DNA of 64,000 nt from Scolanthus callimorphus (taxonomy: Eukaryota > Cnidaria > Anthozoa > Actiniaria > Edwardsiidae): positions 28,913,918 through 28,977,917 of the forward strand of contig CM066921.1 of assembly GCA_033964015.1 (NCBI GenBank), given 5' to 3'. This document shows positions 15,173 to 26,199 of the stretch, piece by piece (position 1 is the stretch's first letter; each line of letters begins with the position of its first letter). A program made the translations under genes and the position numbers. Under the pieces are notes generated by a model. The model had not been told where the DNA came from. It worked only from the letters and a program-made list of their open reading frames with translations, and did no database searches.

Positions 15173-15720
15173 CGTGTCCGCACTCGCTCCGCTCAACCCT
15201 GAAGCTGTGCCGGCAAAAAAAATTCGCAAACCCGAAGGGAAGGTGGAAATCTGGACGTGGGCGTGTTTTTTCTTGGAAAGATTCGCCTTAGGAAAAGTTC
15301 TAATTCAAGCCATTTCTTAAGCGAGGGACAAAGCCGCCATGGTGAAAATCTCCCACAGAAACCAAAAAGAACTCGGTTCGCGCAGCCGAAAGCACCAAAG
15401 ATATCGAAACCTAAATGGTTCTCTTACAGATTACATACAGGAGTGTGCAGGGATAATTCTAACTGGAAAGATGTGAGTTGAGAAAAATTTGCATTCAAAG
15501 TTTCAATAAACGTACACACTACCTTGCTTCCCTCGGAGCATGTGCTAAGTCATGCTAAGTCGACATAACACATTTACAAAACAAAGCCATGAATAACATT
15601 CTCTAAGTATAAATCCTGACGGCTGTATCGCAAAACAAAAGACACAATCTCGAAGAGAAGGAGGAAATCCCTCCAGTGGGCGTGTTTCTGTTGGAAAAGA
15701 TTCACTTTGGGCTAAGTTTT
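15173..15720 (+). repeat. Satellite spacer module, copy 1
   Basis: A more GC-rich ~550-bp block that starts just after the GATACCGTAAGCCAAATCGT tag and ends in the GGAAAAGATTCACTTTGGGC island. It is closely similar to 24526-24980 and, in part, to 16919-17400, 23051-23295 and 23616-23862. A frame corresponding to the 106-residue frame of copy 24525-24845 is present but interrupted by single-base differences. Confidence 0.8.
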
Positions 15721-16918
15721 GTGATTATCTATATGATTAGCTATATGATTATCTATTTGATTAGCTATATGATTATCTATACGATTATCTATATGATTAT
15801 CTAGACGATTATCTAGACGATTATCTAGACGATTATCTAGACGATTATCTAGACGATTATCTAGACGACTATCTAGACGATAATCTAGACGATTATCTAG
15901 AAGATTATCTAGACGATTATCTAGACAAGTATCTAGACGATTATCTAGACGATTATCTAAACGATTATCTGGAAAAAATTCACTTTGGGCTAAGTTTTAT
16001 GATTATCTATATGATTATCTATATGATTATCTATATGATTATCTATTTGATTATCTATATGATTATACGATAATCTATACGATTATCTATACGGTATCCA
16101 TACGATTATCTATACGATTATCTTTACGACTATCTATACGATTATCTATACGATTATCTAGACGATTATCTATACGATTATTTGACGATCGTGTATCTAT
16201 ACGATTATCTAGACGATTATCTAGACGATTATCTAGACGAATATCTATACGATTATCTATATAATTATCTATATAATTACATAATTATCCATATATTAAT
16301 ACGATTATGATACCGTAAGCCAAATCGTTATCTAGACGATTATCTAGACGATTATCTAGACGATTATCTAGACGTTTATCTAGACGATTATCTAGACGAT
16401 TATTAGACGATTATAGACGATTATCTAGACGATTATCTAGACGATTATCTGAAAAAGATTCACTTTGGGCTAAGTTTTATGATTATCTATATGATTATCT
16501 ATATGATTATCTATTTGATTATGTATATGATTATCTATACGATATCTATACGATTATCTATACGATTATCTATACGATTATCTATACGATTATCTATACG
16601 ATTATTTAGACGATTATCTAGACGATTATCTAGACGATTATCTAGACGATTATCTAGACGATTATCTAGACGATTATCTAGACGATTATCTAGACGATTA
16701 TCTAGACGATCGTGTATCTAGACGATTATCTAGACGATCGATTATCTAGACGATCGATTATCTAGACGATTATCTAGACGATCGATTATCTAGACGATCG
16801 ATTATCTATACGATTATCTATATAATTATCTACATAATTATCTATATAATTATCTACATAATTATCTATATAATTATGATTATCTGTATGTTAATCTATA
16901 TATTAGTACCGTAAGGAA
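15721..16918 (+). repeat. 12-bp satellite block
   Basis: 12-mers as in the main block, with GATTATCTAGACGATCGATT variants near 16730-16800 and the GATACCGTAAG tag at about 16310 and 16905. Confidence 0.95.
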
Positions 16919-17720
16919 AATCGTGTCCGCACTCGCTCCGCTTAGCCCTGAAGCTGTGCAGCCAAAAAGAGTTCACAGACCTGAAGGGAAGGTGGAAATC
17001 TGGACCGTGGGGGTGTTTTTGTTGGAAAAGATTCACCTCGGGCTAAGTTCTAATTCAAGCGATTTCTTAAGCGAGAGACAAAGCCGCCTCGCCGCCATTT
17101 TGAAATCTCCCCACAGAAACTAAAAACGCCACTCAGTTCGCGCAGCCGAAAGCACCATGGGCATTCAAACCCAAATGGTTCTCTTACAGATTACATACAG
17201 GAATGTGCAGGGATAATTCTAATTCGAAAGTTTTGAGCTGAGAAAATTTTCATTCAAACCTAAACAAACGTACGCCATTGCCTTTCTTCCCAGCGCACGC
17301 GCCAAGTCGAAATTACACATTTACACAAACCAAAGCCATGGTTAATATTCTCTAAGTATATATCCTGACGCTATATCACAAAGCGAAGAACACAAACCAG
17401 AAGAGAAGGATGAAAGATATCCATTGGGTGTGGGTTTTTTTTTGGAAAAGGTTCGCCTGGGTCTAAGTTTTAATTCAAGCGAATCGCTACCAAAAAACTA
17501 AAAAAAGAACTCAGTTCGCACAGCCGAAAGCACCATAGGCATTCCAAACCTAAATGGTTCTATTACAGGTTACTTACAGTTATGTAAAGGATAATTTCAA
17601 TTCCAAAGCTTTGAGCTTAGAATAATTTTCATTGACGCTTGAACAAATGTACACAGGCTGGCTTCGCCATCATAAATAATATTCACTCTAAAATATCATC
17701 CCGCGTAACGAACAAACTCT
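16919..17720 (+). repeat. Satellite spacer module, two diverged tandem copies
   Basis: The first copy (16919-17400) starts with GTGTCCGCACTCGCTCCGCT and carries the same order of landmarks as copies 1 and 24526-24980. A second, shorter and more diverged copy follows at about 17400-17665, recognisable from CAGCCGAAAGCACCAT and CTAAATGGTTCT. Frames are interrupted. From about 17720 to 17943 the sequence is unique and shows nothing recognisable. Confidence 0.7.
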
Positions 17721-17943
17721 TAGAACAAATTGCTTGACAAACGTCTGTGATCCCTGGAATTTAAGGAAAAAAAAACATTCAGGGAACTCAGGAAAATCTC
17801 AGGAACCCATCCCCCCCTCCCATTATGATTTCCGTTGTTATTTTTCTTTTTCAGGCCGCTTTTTTAAAGAGAATATCATTACTATAAGTAAAATAAATTT
17901 CCCCCTTTATATACTCCGTGAATTTTTCACGGGCATCAGCTAG

Positions 17944-18113
17944 TACGATTATGATACTGTAAGCCAAATCGTTATCTAGACGATTATCTAGACGATTATC
18001 TAGACGATTATCTGGAAAAAATTCACTTTGGGCTAAGTTTTATGATTATCTATATGATTATCTATATGATTATCTATATGATTGTCTATATGATTATCTA
18101 TTTGATTATCTTT
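17944..18113 (+). repeat. Short 12-bp satellite block
   Basis: Starts with the GATTATGATACTGTAAGCC tag and includes one GGAAAAAATTCACTTTGGGC island, then an ATATGATTATCT run ending at the foldback element. Confidence 0.9.
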
Positions 18114-18224
18114 AACAATTATTCGCCGAAGGCGAAGTGAATAGTGGCGAATAGTCCCCGAGACCGGAGGTCGAGGGGACTATTCGCCACTATTCACTGA
18201 GCCTGAGGAGAATAATTGTTTTAG
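18111..18224. mobile_element. Foldback MITE-like element, second family member
   Basis: Termini AACAATTATTC (18114-18124) and GAATAATTGTT (18210-18220). The core is a long palindrome: GTGAATAGTGGCGAATAGTC pairs with GACTATTCGCCACTATTCAC across a short GC-rich loop. Termini match the element at 868-1015 but the core is unrelated. Both copies sit at a satellite edge. Confidence 0.75.
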
Positions 18225-18507
18225 TATATACTACACGGGAGCACTCCAAAAAATATCCGTACGACACTAAATGTGCGTCATTCCAAAATGGAGGAATGCT
18301 CACCATGATAATTTAACGATATTTTTGATAATATTACTTCAAATTGACCTAAAAACATTCAAAATATCTGAACTATCAAGACTACTAGTCAGGATAAGGG
18401 TTAATACATCGTTTTAGTATATTTTTTATAGTATATGCCTCGTTCTATTAAAGATTAATACTATTAAGGTACGTAATCAATAAAACGAGCTGTCCGAACC
18501 AGCGAAT

Positions 18508-18605
18508 TCACTCGTAGCGTAGTGGTTAGGGTTTGGTATAGTAACTGGAAAGTTACAGGTTCGAACCCTGATGATTTTTATAATTCTTTTTTCATTTCTG
18601 TAGGT
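18508..18605 (+). other. tRNA-like sequence (SINE head or degenerate tRNA)
   Basis: An A-box-like TAGCGTAGTGGTTAGG starts at 18515 and a perfect B-box GGTTCGAACCC lies at 18558-18568, 43 bases apart as in a tRNA gene. Between them GTAACTGGAAAGTTAC forms a hairpin. The 7-base acceptor arms do not pair, so a functional tRNA is unlikely. A T-rich stretch that could end Pol III transcription follows at about 18588-18596. A tRNA-derived SINE is the likeliest reading. Confidence 0.5.
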
Positions 18606-18883
18606 GAGCGCTTGTTTAGAAAAAAATTCTAAGTGCCAGTGAGCATTCCTCGATTTAGGCGTGTGTTAAATGTGGCATTGCCGACATTTTGTAGCCTCTT
18701 TCTGTATGCGTGACGTTTGTCACGCACGTGACATTACGTCAGACTCACTACAAGCATTCGGCTACTGAGCACATGGTGGAAACTTGCTGCTTTTTTAGAG
18801 AAGCAAAAACGCTAGAAAACACTTGTTTTAAAACCTTAATATCGACTACGATAAACGATTTAAGTTTTTAGAAGGTTGCAAGG

Positions 18884-19177
18884 ATGGATTCAAGGGATAA
18901 ATTCGCATTTTGTGCCTTGGATTTGGATTGTGAAACTGCAGAGTTGCTTCGCTTAAACTTTGCCTTGGTCGCCATTTCACCACCGATGGATGACTATATT
19001 TTTCAACCCGCTGGCAGAGAAATTCAAGATTCGTTTGGAATATTCAAACAGAAATTTGGGAAATTAACCTCTTCAAACTCTGGGACAACGAGGAAGACCT
19101 TGTTCATAAAAAGAGAGACCACTTTAAATACGTTTGATGTCGGATGGCTCGTGATCAAGCGAATCAACAAGTCGACG
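18884..19177 (+). CDS. Possible first coding exon, unknown product
   Basis: The frame opens with ATG at 18884 and runs 98 codons to a good splice donor (ACG/GTAAGC at 19177/19178). The encoded peptide is mixed polar and hydrophobic, starts MDSRDKFAFCALDLDCE, and has no recognised domain. About 140 bp upstream are an E-box CACGTG and a TTACGTCA CRE-like site. No downstream exon was identified. It could be a host exon or part of the surrounding repeat element. Confidence 0.3.
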
Positions 19178-19802
19178 GTAAGCTTAACTGAAAATCTCTC
19201 TTAAACAGCACTCAATGACTGGCTTCTCCGATTTACTGTCCCTTCCAACCTACAGGTACATGTAAATGTTCGGCAAAGTAGATATGTTTTCGACAAAATT
19301 GCCTTAATTAATATGTTGTGAATGTAATTCGTCTCTCAAACGTGCCGTGAACGAATCATCGATCTCTGTGATTCCGAAGAACTGAAAACAAGAACAGCAC
19401 ATTTTCGAAGTTCAAGAAATACATTCTCTCTCTGATTCACCTTGAAAAACTAAAGAGACAGCATAAGTTAATTGAGAAGGTTTTTTCCGTTGCATTTCGA
19501 ATCAGATAGTTCCTTTAGAAAGTAAAAATATCCGAACCACTTGCACTGGGGCTGCTCAATCTCGGATAATGCTTTCGATCTCGGAATATTGTGGCATTAT
19601 CCCGAGATAGCGAACCAATCAAAACGCGCGATCTATGGAGGTTCCCGTGTAGTATATACTAAATATGATTATTACATGATTGACACCTTTTCTATTGTTA
19701 TTCAAGACCCTTTATTTTACTTAAATCCCTATGAATTAATTACATTCTTAAAGAACGGGGAGGGTTTGAAGATTCAGCAGGGAAGATTGGGGCTATTATT
19801 GA

Positions 19803-21060
19803 ATAATTAGTCATAAATGACCCGCATTATAAATGCGCGGGTCTTTATGCAGGGCATCTGGGGAAGTGCGGCAGTGCGATTCCGCACTTTTGCCCAAAAA
19901 TCGCACTTTTCCGCACTTTCACACTTTCTTCGCACTTTTCCGCACTTTTTAAGAAAATTACTGAAAATTGTGTGGAAAAATCCTTCTAAACACGGTAATT
20001 TCAAAGATTTGCAGGTCAATACCTAGTTTATTATGTTGATGCTGAAGTATTAAGCGCAAAAACCTTGAAAACTCCACCATTTTCTTCCGATACGATCGCC
20101 ACCGAATGCAAAAAATACCAGGCGTTCAACAGCAGACCGTTTGAGAATAAGTACGAGATACCATCAATTAGGAGATCTGTAATTGGATGGAAGTTTAGAT
20201 GGAAATAAGCCAATAGCTGATCTTGTAAGAAATGGGTAAAATACAAATGGCGCACGTTTTTCGGTGACCCCGATTTTTATTTGCTAAATAGGTCAAGTAT
20301 TTAGGCGAAACAAAATAGTAGGAGAACGAAAAATGTTGGATGTTAGAAGTTCGTTTATTTGTACTTAAACGCCGTAAATATCCTATGAAACTGCCGGAGC
20401 CATTTACCCTAGATTAAGATGGTGATGACAAAGCACCAAGTTTACATTTTGGAGAACTTTATTGCAACGAGCAGATTTCGCATGGAATGAAATCGCGTAG
20501 TCGCGGTACGGTCACGGTCGCGGCGCGGAACAGCTTTGTGGCGGTACTTTTCACAGTCATACGAAATCTGCTCTATTGTTATGAACAACACATGCGGGAG
20601 TTGATTGTATGGAGAAATACTTAGTGATTTTTGGGTTCGAGTTTTAAATGACTGATGCCGCGCAAGCAAGCATGGTGAGCCCTTCTTTTTTTGCATTTTT
20701 CCATTGTTCTTGACCTAAATATTGATCATGCGAAGTTTAATAATTTAGCTGTTACATCAGTTTCAATGAAATTACGTTTTAAAATGACAAAACAAATAGA
20801 AAATCAACAGAAACGACTGGTTATGATCCCCAAAAGCGCAAACCTTAAAATTAAAGAAAATAATTTACCGCACTTCTTACCGTTTTACCGCACTTTTACC
20901 GTTTTACCGCACTTTTTTTCGCACTTTTTTCTAAAAAATCCCGCACTTTTCCGCACTTTTTTGCCGTTTTTTACCGCACTTCCCAGATGCCCTGTATGGA
21001 ACAATTGATTCTCATAAATGACCCGGCGCATTTATAATGAGAGCAATTATGACTAATTAG
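19803..21060. mobile_element. Non-autonomous DNA transposon, about 1.26 kb
   Basis: Ends TAATTAGTCATAA (from 19804) and its inverse (to 21059). A second inverted pair lies inside: GCAGGGCATCTGGGG (from 19849) against CCCAGATGCCCTG (to 20994). Next to both ends are clusters of direct CGCACTTTT motifs (five at about 19883-19948, about seven at 20870-20985), the arrangement expected of subterminal transposase-binding sites. The interior (20030-20700) has no transposase; the short frames in it look accidental. Confidence 0.65.
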
Positions 21061-22275
21061 ACAAATAAAGCCCCACCCTTCCGATGCTGAAACACATTTA
21101 CAGCTAAATGATAATACTACAAAATTGTTTGCTAGGTTAAATTGAAAATAAATATATATATTTGAACAAAAAATGTAATTACTAGCTTTAACTGAATAGT
21201 GTGTCTCTAAATTGCAAATTGGCGATTCTTTCTACTTTTCTACTAAATTTAACTATAATTAATATGGAATAAGTAGATGTTATAGGTAACCTTGCTAGCC
21301 GGTTCCATTTCTGCTTGACGCTCAAACAAACTGTGAAAGAAATAGAAATAAAAATAACTTAGAACATTAAGCTCATAACAATACATTTGCACAACACATT
21401 TTAAATTTCTTTCGTCAATACATTTTACCAGTTTGTCAAATTCAGGATGGACCTCGTACGTCGCAGCATCAACGGCACACAGGTGTAATACGTTCAAGTT
21501 AGTCATGCAATTTAAATTCACCAGACCGGTCTATTTCAACTGTTATAATAAAACGAATTACTATAAATAAGAACTTTAGTTAAACTTACCATGTCGTTCT
21601 CAATCGCCAACTACAGGACACTTTGAAATGTATTATCTCTTGAACAGCTTAAAACCACACAGTGAGTGCCGAGTTCTTCACGGGCATAATGCACCCTTTT
21701 AGTCTTGAGACCTCAAGCGTTGTTTTTTCCTCCGAAACTCGTTCTCAGTCGCAGACTTAGAACTACTAGTTCAGCACTCAAGCACTGACTCCTACAAAAT
21801 GACGACCTAAAATCGCGAAAAACAGGAGTTTTGATTTCTTTTGTTGTTTGGTACAAAAAGAAGTACTTCCATTGGTCGTTTAAAAATGAATGCATGAAAG
21901 CTAAAGGAACAATAGCCCCACACTTCTGTTTGTAGTATCCCAACCACTCTAGGGATATATTCTTTAATTTAATGAAACGGGGGCTTTAGAATGCAAACAA
22001 ATCTATTGTGAAAGGCACCTTCTCTGTAGTGAAATTGCCACGTAAAATACACGTTATTGTGAGAAGTTGAAAAGAAAAAAGACATTCAAAACATTTTTTC
22101 AACCTTTTGTTCCGATACGACTTAAACCTCAGGGGATATCCCTCTACTGGAAAAAATAAAGATCCCTGGTTGATTTATATGGTTAAAAATCGCTTATTTG
22201 ACGAAGTATTTTCGATTTTTAATTGAAATGCGCTCCACCCGATAGTAAAATCACCTTAGATCATGTAATAAGTCA
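21061..22275. other. Unique sequence with exon-like signals on the minus strand
   Basis: On the minus strand a strong donor (ATG/GTAAGT) lies at 21590/21589. A 90-residue open frame (21249-21521) includes CIDERNLKCVVQMYCYEL. A pyrimidine-rich acceptor-like TTTCTTTCACAG lies near 21330. I could not connect these in a consistent phase, so no gene is called. The rest shows nothing recognisable. Confidence 0.25.
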
Positions 22276-22374
22276 GTTAAATACCTCGGTCTTCGGCAAT
22301 ATGACATATAAATACCTCGGGCCTACGGCCCTCGGTATTTATATGTCATATTGCCTCAGCCCTCGGTATTTAAC
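22276..22374. mobile_element. Foldback element at a satellite border
   Basis: Outer arms GTTAAATACC (22276-22285) and GGTATTTAAC (22365-22374). Inner arms 22296-22316 and 22334-22354 form a perfect 21-bp stem (CAATATGACATATAAATACC and its complement). The satellite resumes directly to its right, as for the elements at 868 and 18111. Confidence 0.65.
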
Positions 22375-24525
22375 TCTTACTTATACGATTATCTATACGA
22401 TTATCTATACGGTTATCTATACGATTATCTATACGATTATCTATACGACTATCTATACGATCATCTATACGATTATCTAGACGATTATCTAGACGATTAT
22501 CTAGTCGATTGTGTATCTATTCGATTATCTAGACGATCGATATCTAGACGAATATCTGTACTATTATCTATATAATTATCTATATAATTACATGATTATC
22601 TATACGGTTTTCTATACGATTATCCATACGGTTATCTATACGATTATCTTTACGACTATCTATACGATTATCTAGACGATTATCTAGACGATTATTTGAC
22701 GATCGTGTATCTATACGATTATCTAGACGATCGATTATCTAGACGATTATCTAGACGATTATCTAGACTATTATCTAGACGATTATCTAGACGATTATCT
22801 GAAAAAGATTCACTTTGGCTAAGTTTTATGATTATCTATATGATTATCTATATGATTATCTATTTGATTATCTATTGATTATCTATATGATTATCTATAC
22901 GACTATCTAGACGATTATCTAGACGATTATCTAGACGATTATCTAGACGATTATCTAGACGATTATCTAGACGATCGTGTATCTATACGATTATCTAGAC
23001 GATCGATTATCTAGACGACTATCTAGACGATTATCTAGACGATTATCAAGATGTAAGGTGAGAAAAATTTCCATTCAAGTTTCAACAAACGTGCACACTA
23101 CCTTGCTTCCCTCGGAGCATGTGCTAAGTCATGCTAAGTCGAAATACACATTTACAAAACAAAGCCATGAATAACATTCTCTAAGTATAAATCCTGACGG
23201 CTGTATCGCAAAACAAAAGGCGCAATCTCGAAGAGGAGGAAATCCCTCCAGTGGGCGTGTTTCTGTTCGAAAAGATTCACTTTGGGCTAAGTTTTATGAT
23301 TATCTATATGATTATCTATTTGATTATCTATATCATTATCTATATGATTATCTATACGATTATCTAGACGATTATCTAGACGATTATCTATACGACTATC
23401 TAGACGATTATCTAGACGATTATCTAGACGATTATCTAGACGATTATCTAGACGATCGTGTATCTATACGATTATCTAGACGATCGATTATCTAGACGAA
23501 TATCTATACGATTATCTATAATAATTATCTATATAATTATGATTATCTATATATTAATACGATTATGATACCGTAAGCCAAATCGTTATCTAGACGATTA
23601 TCTAGACGATTATCAAGATGTGAGCTGAGAAAAATTTGCATTCAAGTTTCAACAAACGTGCACACTAACTTGCTTCCCTCGGAGCATGTGCTAAGTCATG
23701 CTAAGTCGAAATAACACATTTACAAAAATAAGCCATGAATAACATTCTCTAAGTATAAATCCTGACGGCTGTATCGCAAAACAAAAGGCACTATCTCGAA
23801 GAGAAGGAGGAAATCCCTCCAGTGGGCGTGTTTCTGTTGGAAAAGATTCACTTTGGGCTAAGTTTTATGATTATCTATATGATTATCTGTATGATTATCT
23901 ATTTGATTATCTATATGATTATCTATATGATTATCTATTATCTATATGATTATCTATTTGATTATCTATATGATTATCTATACGATTATCTATACGATTA
24001 TCTATACGACTATCTATACGATTATCTATACGATTATCTGTACGATTATCTATACGATTATCTGTACGATTATCTAGACGATTATCTAGACGATCGGTTA
24101 TCTAGACGATCGATTATCTAGACGATCGATTATCTAGACGATCGATTATCTAGACGATCGACTATCTACACGATTATCTAGACGATTATCTATACTATTA
24201 TCTATATAATTATCTATATAATTACATGACTATCTATATATTAATACGATTATGATACCGTAAGCCAAATCGTTATCTAGACGATTATCGAGACGATTAT
24301 CTAGACGTTTATCTAGACGATTATCTAGACGATTATCTAGACGATTATCTAGACGATTATCTAGACGTTTATCTAGACGATTATCTAGACGATTATCTAG
24401 ACCATTGCCTAGACCATTATCTAGACCATTATCTAGACGATTATCTAGACGAATATCTAGACGATTATCTATATAGTTATGATTATCTATATATTAATAC
24501 GATTATGATACCGTAAGCCAAATCG
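22375..24525 (+). repeat. 12-bp satellite with two partial spacer modules
   Basis: Satellite at 22375-23050, 23296-23615 and 23863-24525. The intervening blocks 23051-23295 and 23616-23862 are partial copies of the spacer module. Both begin in the AAGATGTGAG part and end in GGGCGTGTTTCTGTT. The GATACCGTAAGCC tag occurs at about 23566, 24257 and 24505. Confidence 0.9.
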
Positions 24526-24845
24526 TGTCCGCACTCGCTCCGCTCAGCCCTGAAGCTGTGCCGGCAAAAAAATTTCGCAAACCCGAAGGGAAGGTGGAAG
24601 TCTGGACCGTGGGCGTGTTTTTCTTGGAAAAGATTCACCTTGGGAAAAGTTCTAATTCAAGCCACTTCGTAAGCGAGGGACAAAGCCGCCATCGCCGCCA
24701 TGGTGAAAATCTCCCACAGAAACTAAAAAAGAACTCGGTTCGCGCGCAGCCGAAAGCACCAAAGACATCGAAGCCTAAATGGTTCTCTTACAGATTACAT
24801 ACTGGAATGTGCAGGGATAATTCTATCTGGAAAGATGTGAGCTGA
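24525..24845 (+). CDS. Open frame in the spacer module, coding status uncertain
   Basis: A 106-residue basic frame beginning MSALAPLSPEAVPAKK and ending in a Cys/Trp-containing segment (KPKWFSYRLHTGMCRD). Traces of the same reading frame survive in the copies at 15173 and 16919, where it is broken by single-base differences. There is no signal peptide or known domain. It may be a fossil exon captured by the satellite rather than an active gene. The module continues to 24980, where its similarity to the other copies stops abruptly. Confidence 0.25.
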   Translation: MSALAPLSPEAVPAKKFRKPEGKVEVWTVGVFFLEKIHLGKSSNSSHFVSEGQSRHRRHGENLPQKLKKNSVRAQPKAPKTSKPKWFSYRLHTGMCRDNSIWKDVS

Positions 24846-24936
24846 GAAAAATTTGCATTCCAATTTCAACAAACGTACACACTACCTTGCTTCCCTCGGA
24901 GCATGTGCTAAGTCATGCTAAGTCGAAATAACACAT

Positions 24937-25251
24937 TTACAAAACAAAGCCATGAATAACATTCTCTAAGTATAATCCTGGTACACGCTCTCTCTTTTTC
25001 TTTTGAAATGCCTTTGGAATGTAACAGCGACCAGGATACATCGTGCGCATAAAGTTGCCTTGGTTCGTGAAATCTAACACAACTACCGTCATGCAGCGCG
25101 AATCGCTCAACGCAGGGAAAGGTTTTTTTTCAAACAAATGTAAAATATTTTTTTTGGGATTTTGACTACAAGTTTCCAACAAATTTACTTGGTGAGGATC
25201 AGGTTTCATGATATAAATAATATCCATGGCCCTTACCAGATGCACATGCAT
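24937..25251 (-). CDS. Unrecognised open frame, possible exon
   Basis: A 104-codon frame with an in-frame ATG at 25230 (MDIIYIMKPDPHQ). The middle is varied and protein-like, with Lys-rich patches. The right part of the frame lies in unique sequence; the last ~15 codons run into the satellite module, so the natural end of the protein is probably lost at the junction near 24980. No domain recognised. Confidence 0.3.
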   Translation of the reverse strand: MHVHLVRAMDIIYIMKPDPHQVNLLETCSQNPKKNILHLFEKKPFPALSDSRCMTVVVLDFTNQGNFMRTMYPGRCYIPKAFQKKKRERVPGLYLENVIHGFVL

Positions 25252-25296
25252 CGATTTGTTACATAACTATTGTTCTTGGATTTCTTCGAGTTTCAA

Positions 25297-25335
25297 CAAC
25301 CCACCCCCCCCCCCCCCACCCCACCCCACCCCCCT
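25297..25335. repeat. Poly-C tract
   Basis: Nearly uninterrupted C with occasional A. Several tracts of this kind occur in the window (34492, 45390, 52710, 54404); length in a single assembly is unreliable. Confidence 0.9.
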
Positions 25336-25483
25336 ATAACTTTTCTAATGGCCCATCCCTAATATTTGTCATGTATTATTCCTATCAGGCAGCTATGTCG
25401 TCGATTGCACGGTATCCCTCGTAACAATTGAACGGCAAATAGATTAATCAGGCAGTGTTGTCGTACATTGTCCCAACTGTAAG

Positions 25484-26180
25484 TCAAACCTTTTACATTG
25501 TGTCAGCGGACTGTGTTTGGAGGGTAAACGACAGCGCCGACGACTTGCGAAGTGCATGGCAACTAGTGTGCAACAAGAGAGATGAATGCGACAACGCCGT
25601 CATGAATATCGACAATGTCGCCTTCTTCTTTTCCACCGTAACGGCTGTGAAGGAAAAGGAAAAGTCAAAGGGAAAGAAGAAAGGGCGCTCTGCCAATTTG
25701 GAAGAAAACAATGAAGAGTTAGCTAATACTAATGAAGGTGACGAGCTGGAAAATGCAACGCTTGAGGTGTCGACGATCGAGAGAACGGTGCAAGATGGGC
25801 GACTTCCTTCTATCAACTACTGGATCGCCTTTGAATCCCGAAACAGTGCCCCTGTGAGTCTGGTGTCCGTTAGGAAACAGTTAATGAATTGTGATTTGGA
25901 AGTAAATGCAAAAGTAAAAGCTAAGCAAGGTGAAATAATCCAAGCTCTGTACATGTCCTAAAAGACCACAGCTCGTCGTGTATGAAGAGTCTTTTGAACA
26001 TTTCTCAAAGGTATTGTGTCCAAGAGGTGCTCGATGAATTCGATGACGAATTAGCAGACGCTATCGCAGAAGAAGAAACCGAGAGTATAATCCTTCAGTT
26101 TTACCTGAAAAAAAAAAACAAATCTACTATCAAAGTCTAAAGGATGGCTTAAAGCCCTCGAAAAGGCAAAGCTACAAGTA
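25484..26180 (+). pseudogene. Charged unknown protein upstream of the helicase, frame-disrupted
   Basis: An open frame runs to a stop at 25959-25961. It is coding-like from about 25506, where a TTTTACATTGTGTCAG acceptor-like sequence precedes it. The peptide contains a Lys-rich run (KEKEKSKGKKKGR), an acidic Asn/Glu-rich linker and a regular C-terminal part. A second coding-like stretch in another frame (about 26000-26140) includes EVLDEFDDELADAIAEEET. Both precede the helicase exon on the same strand and could be the N-terminal part of that protein or a separate gene. Domain unknown. Frame changes and an A-run near 26108 suggest indel errors or decay. Confidence 0.4.
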
Positions 26181-26199
26181 AATCTCAATTTGCCGGAGC

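Larger units (their letters stand above)
18221..19662. mobile_element. Possible 1.4-kb TIR element
   Basis: TTAGTATATACTACACGGGA (18221-18240) recurs exactly inverted at 19643-19662. Because TAGTATATACTA is itself a palindrome, it may be target sequence, with the true TIR starting at CACGGGA. Inside lie a tRNA-like Pol III unit and an exon-like frame. No transposase is visible. The boundary rests on one inverted repeat. Confidence 0.4.

Noticed and set aside
18508..18580. Functional tRNA gene
   Set aside because: A- and B-boxes are good but the acceptor stem does not pair and no normal anticodon arm can be drawn.
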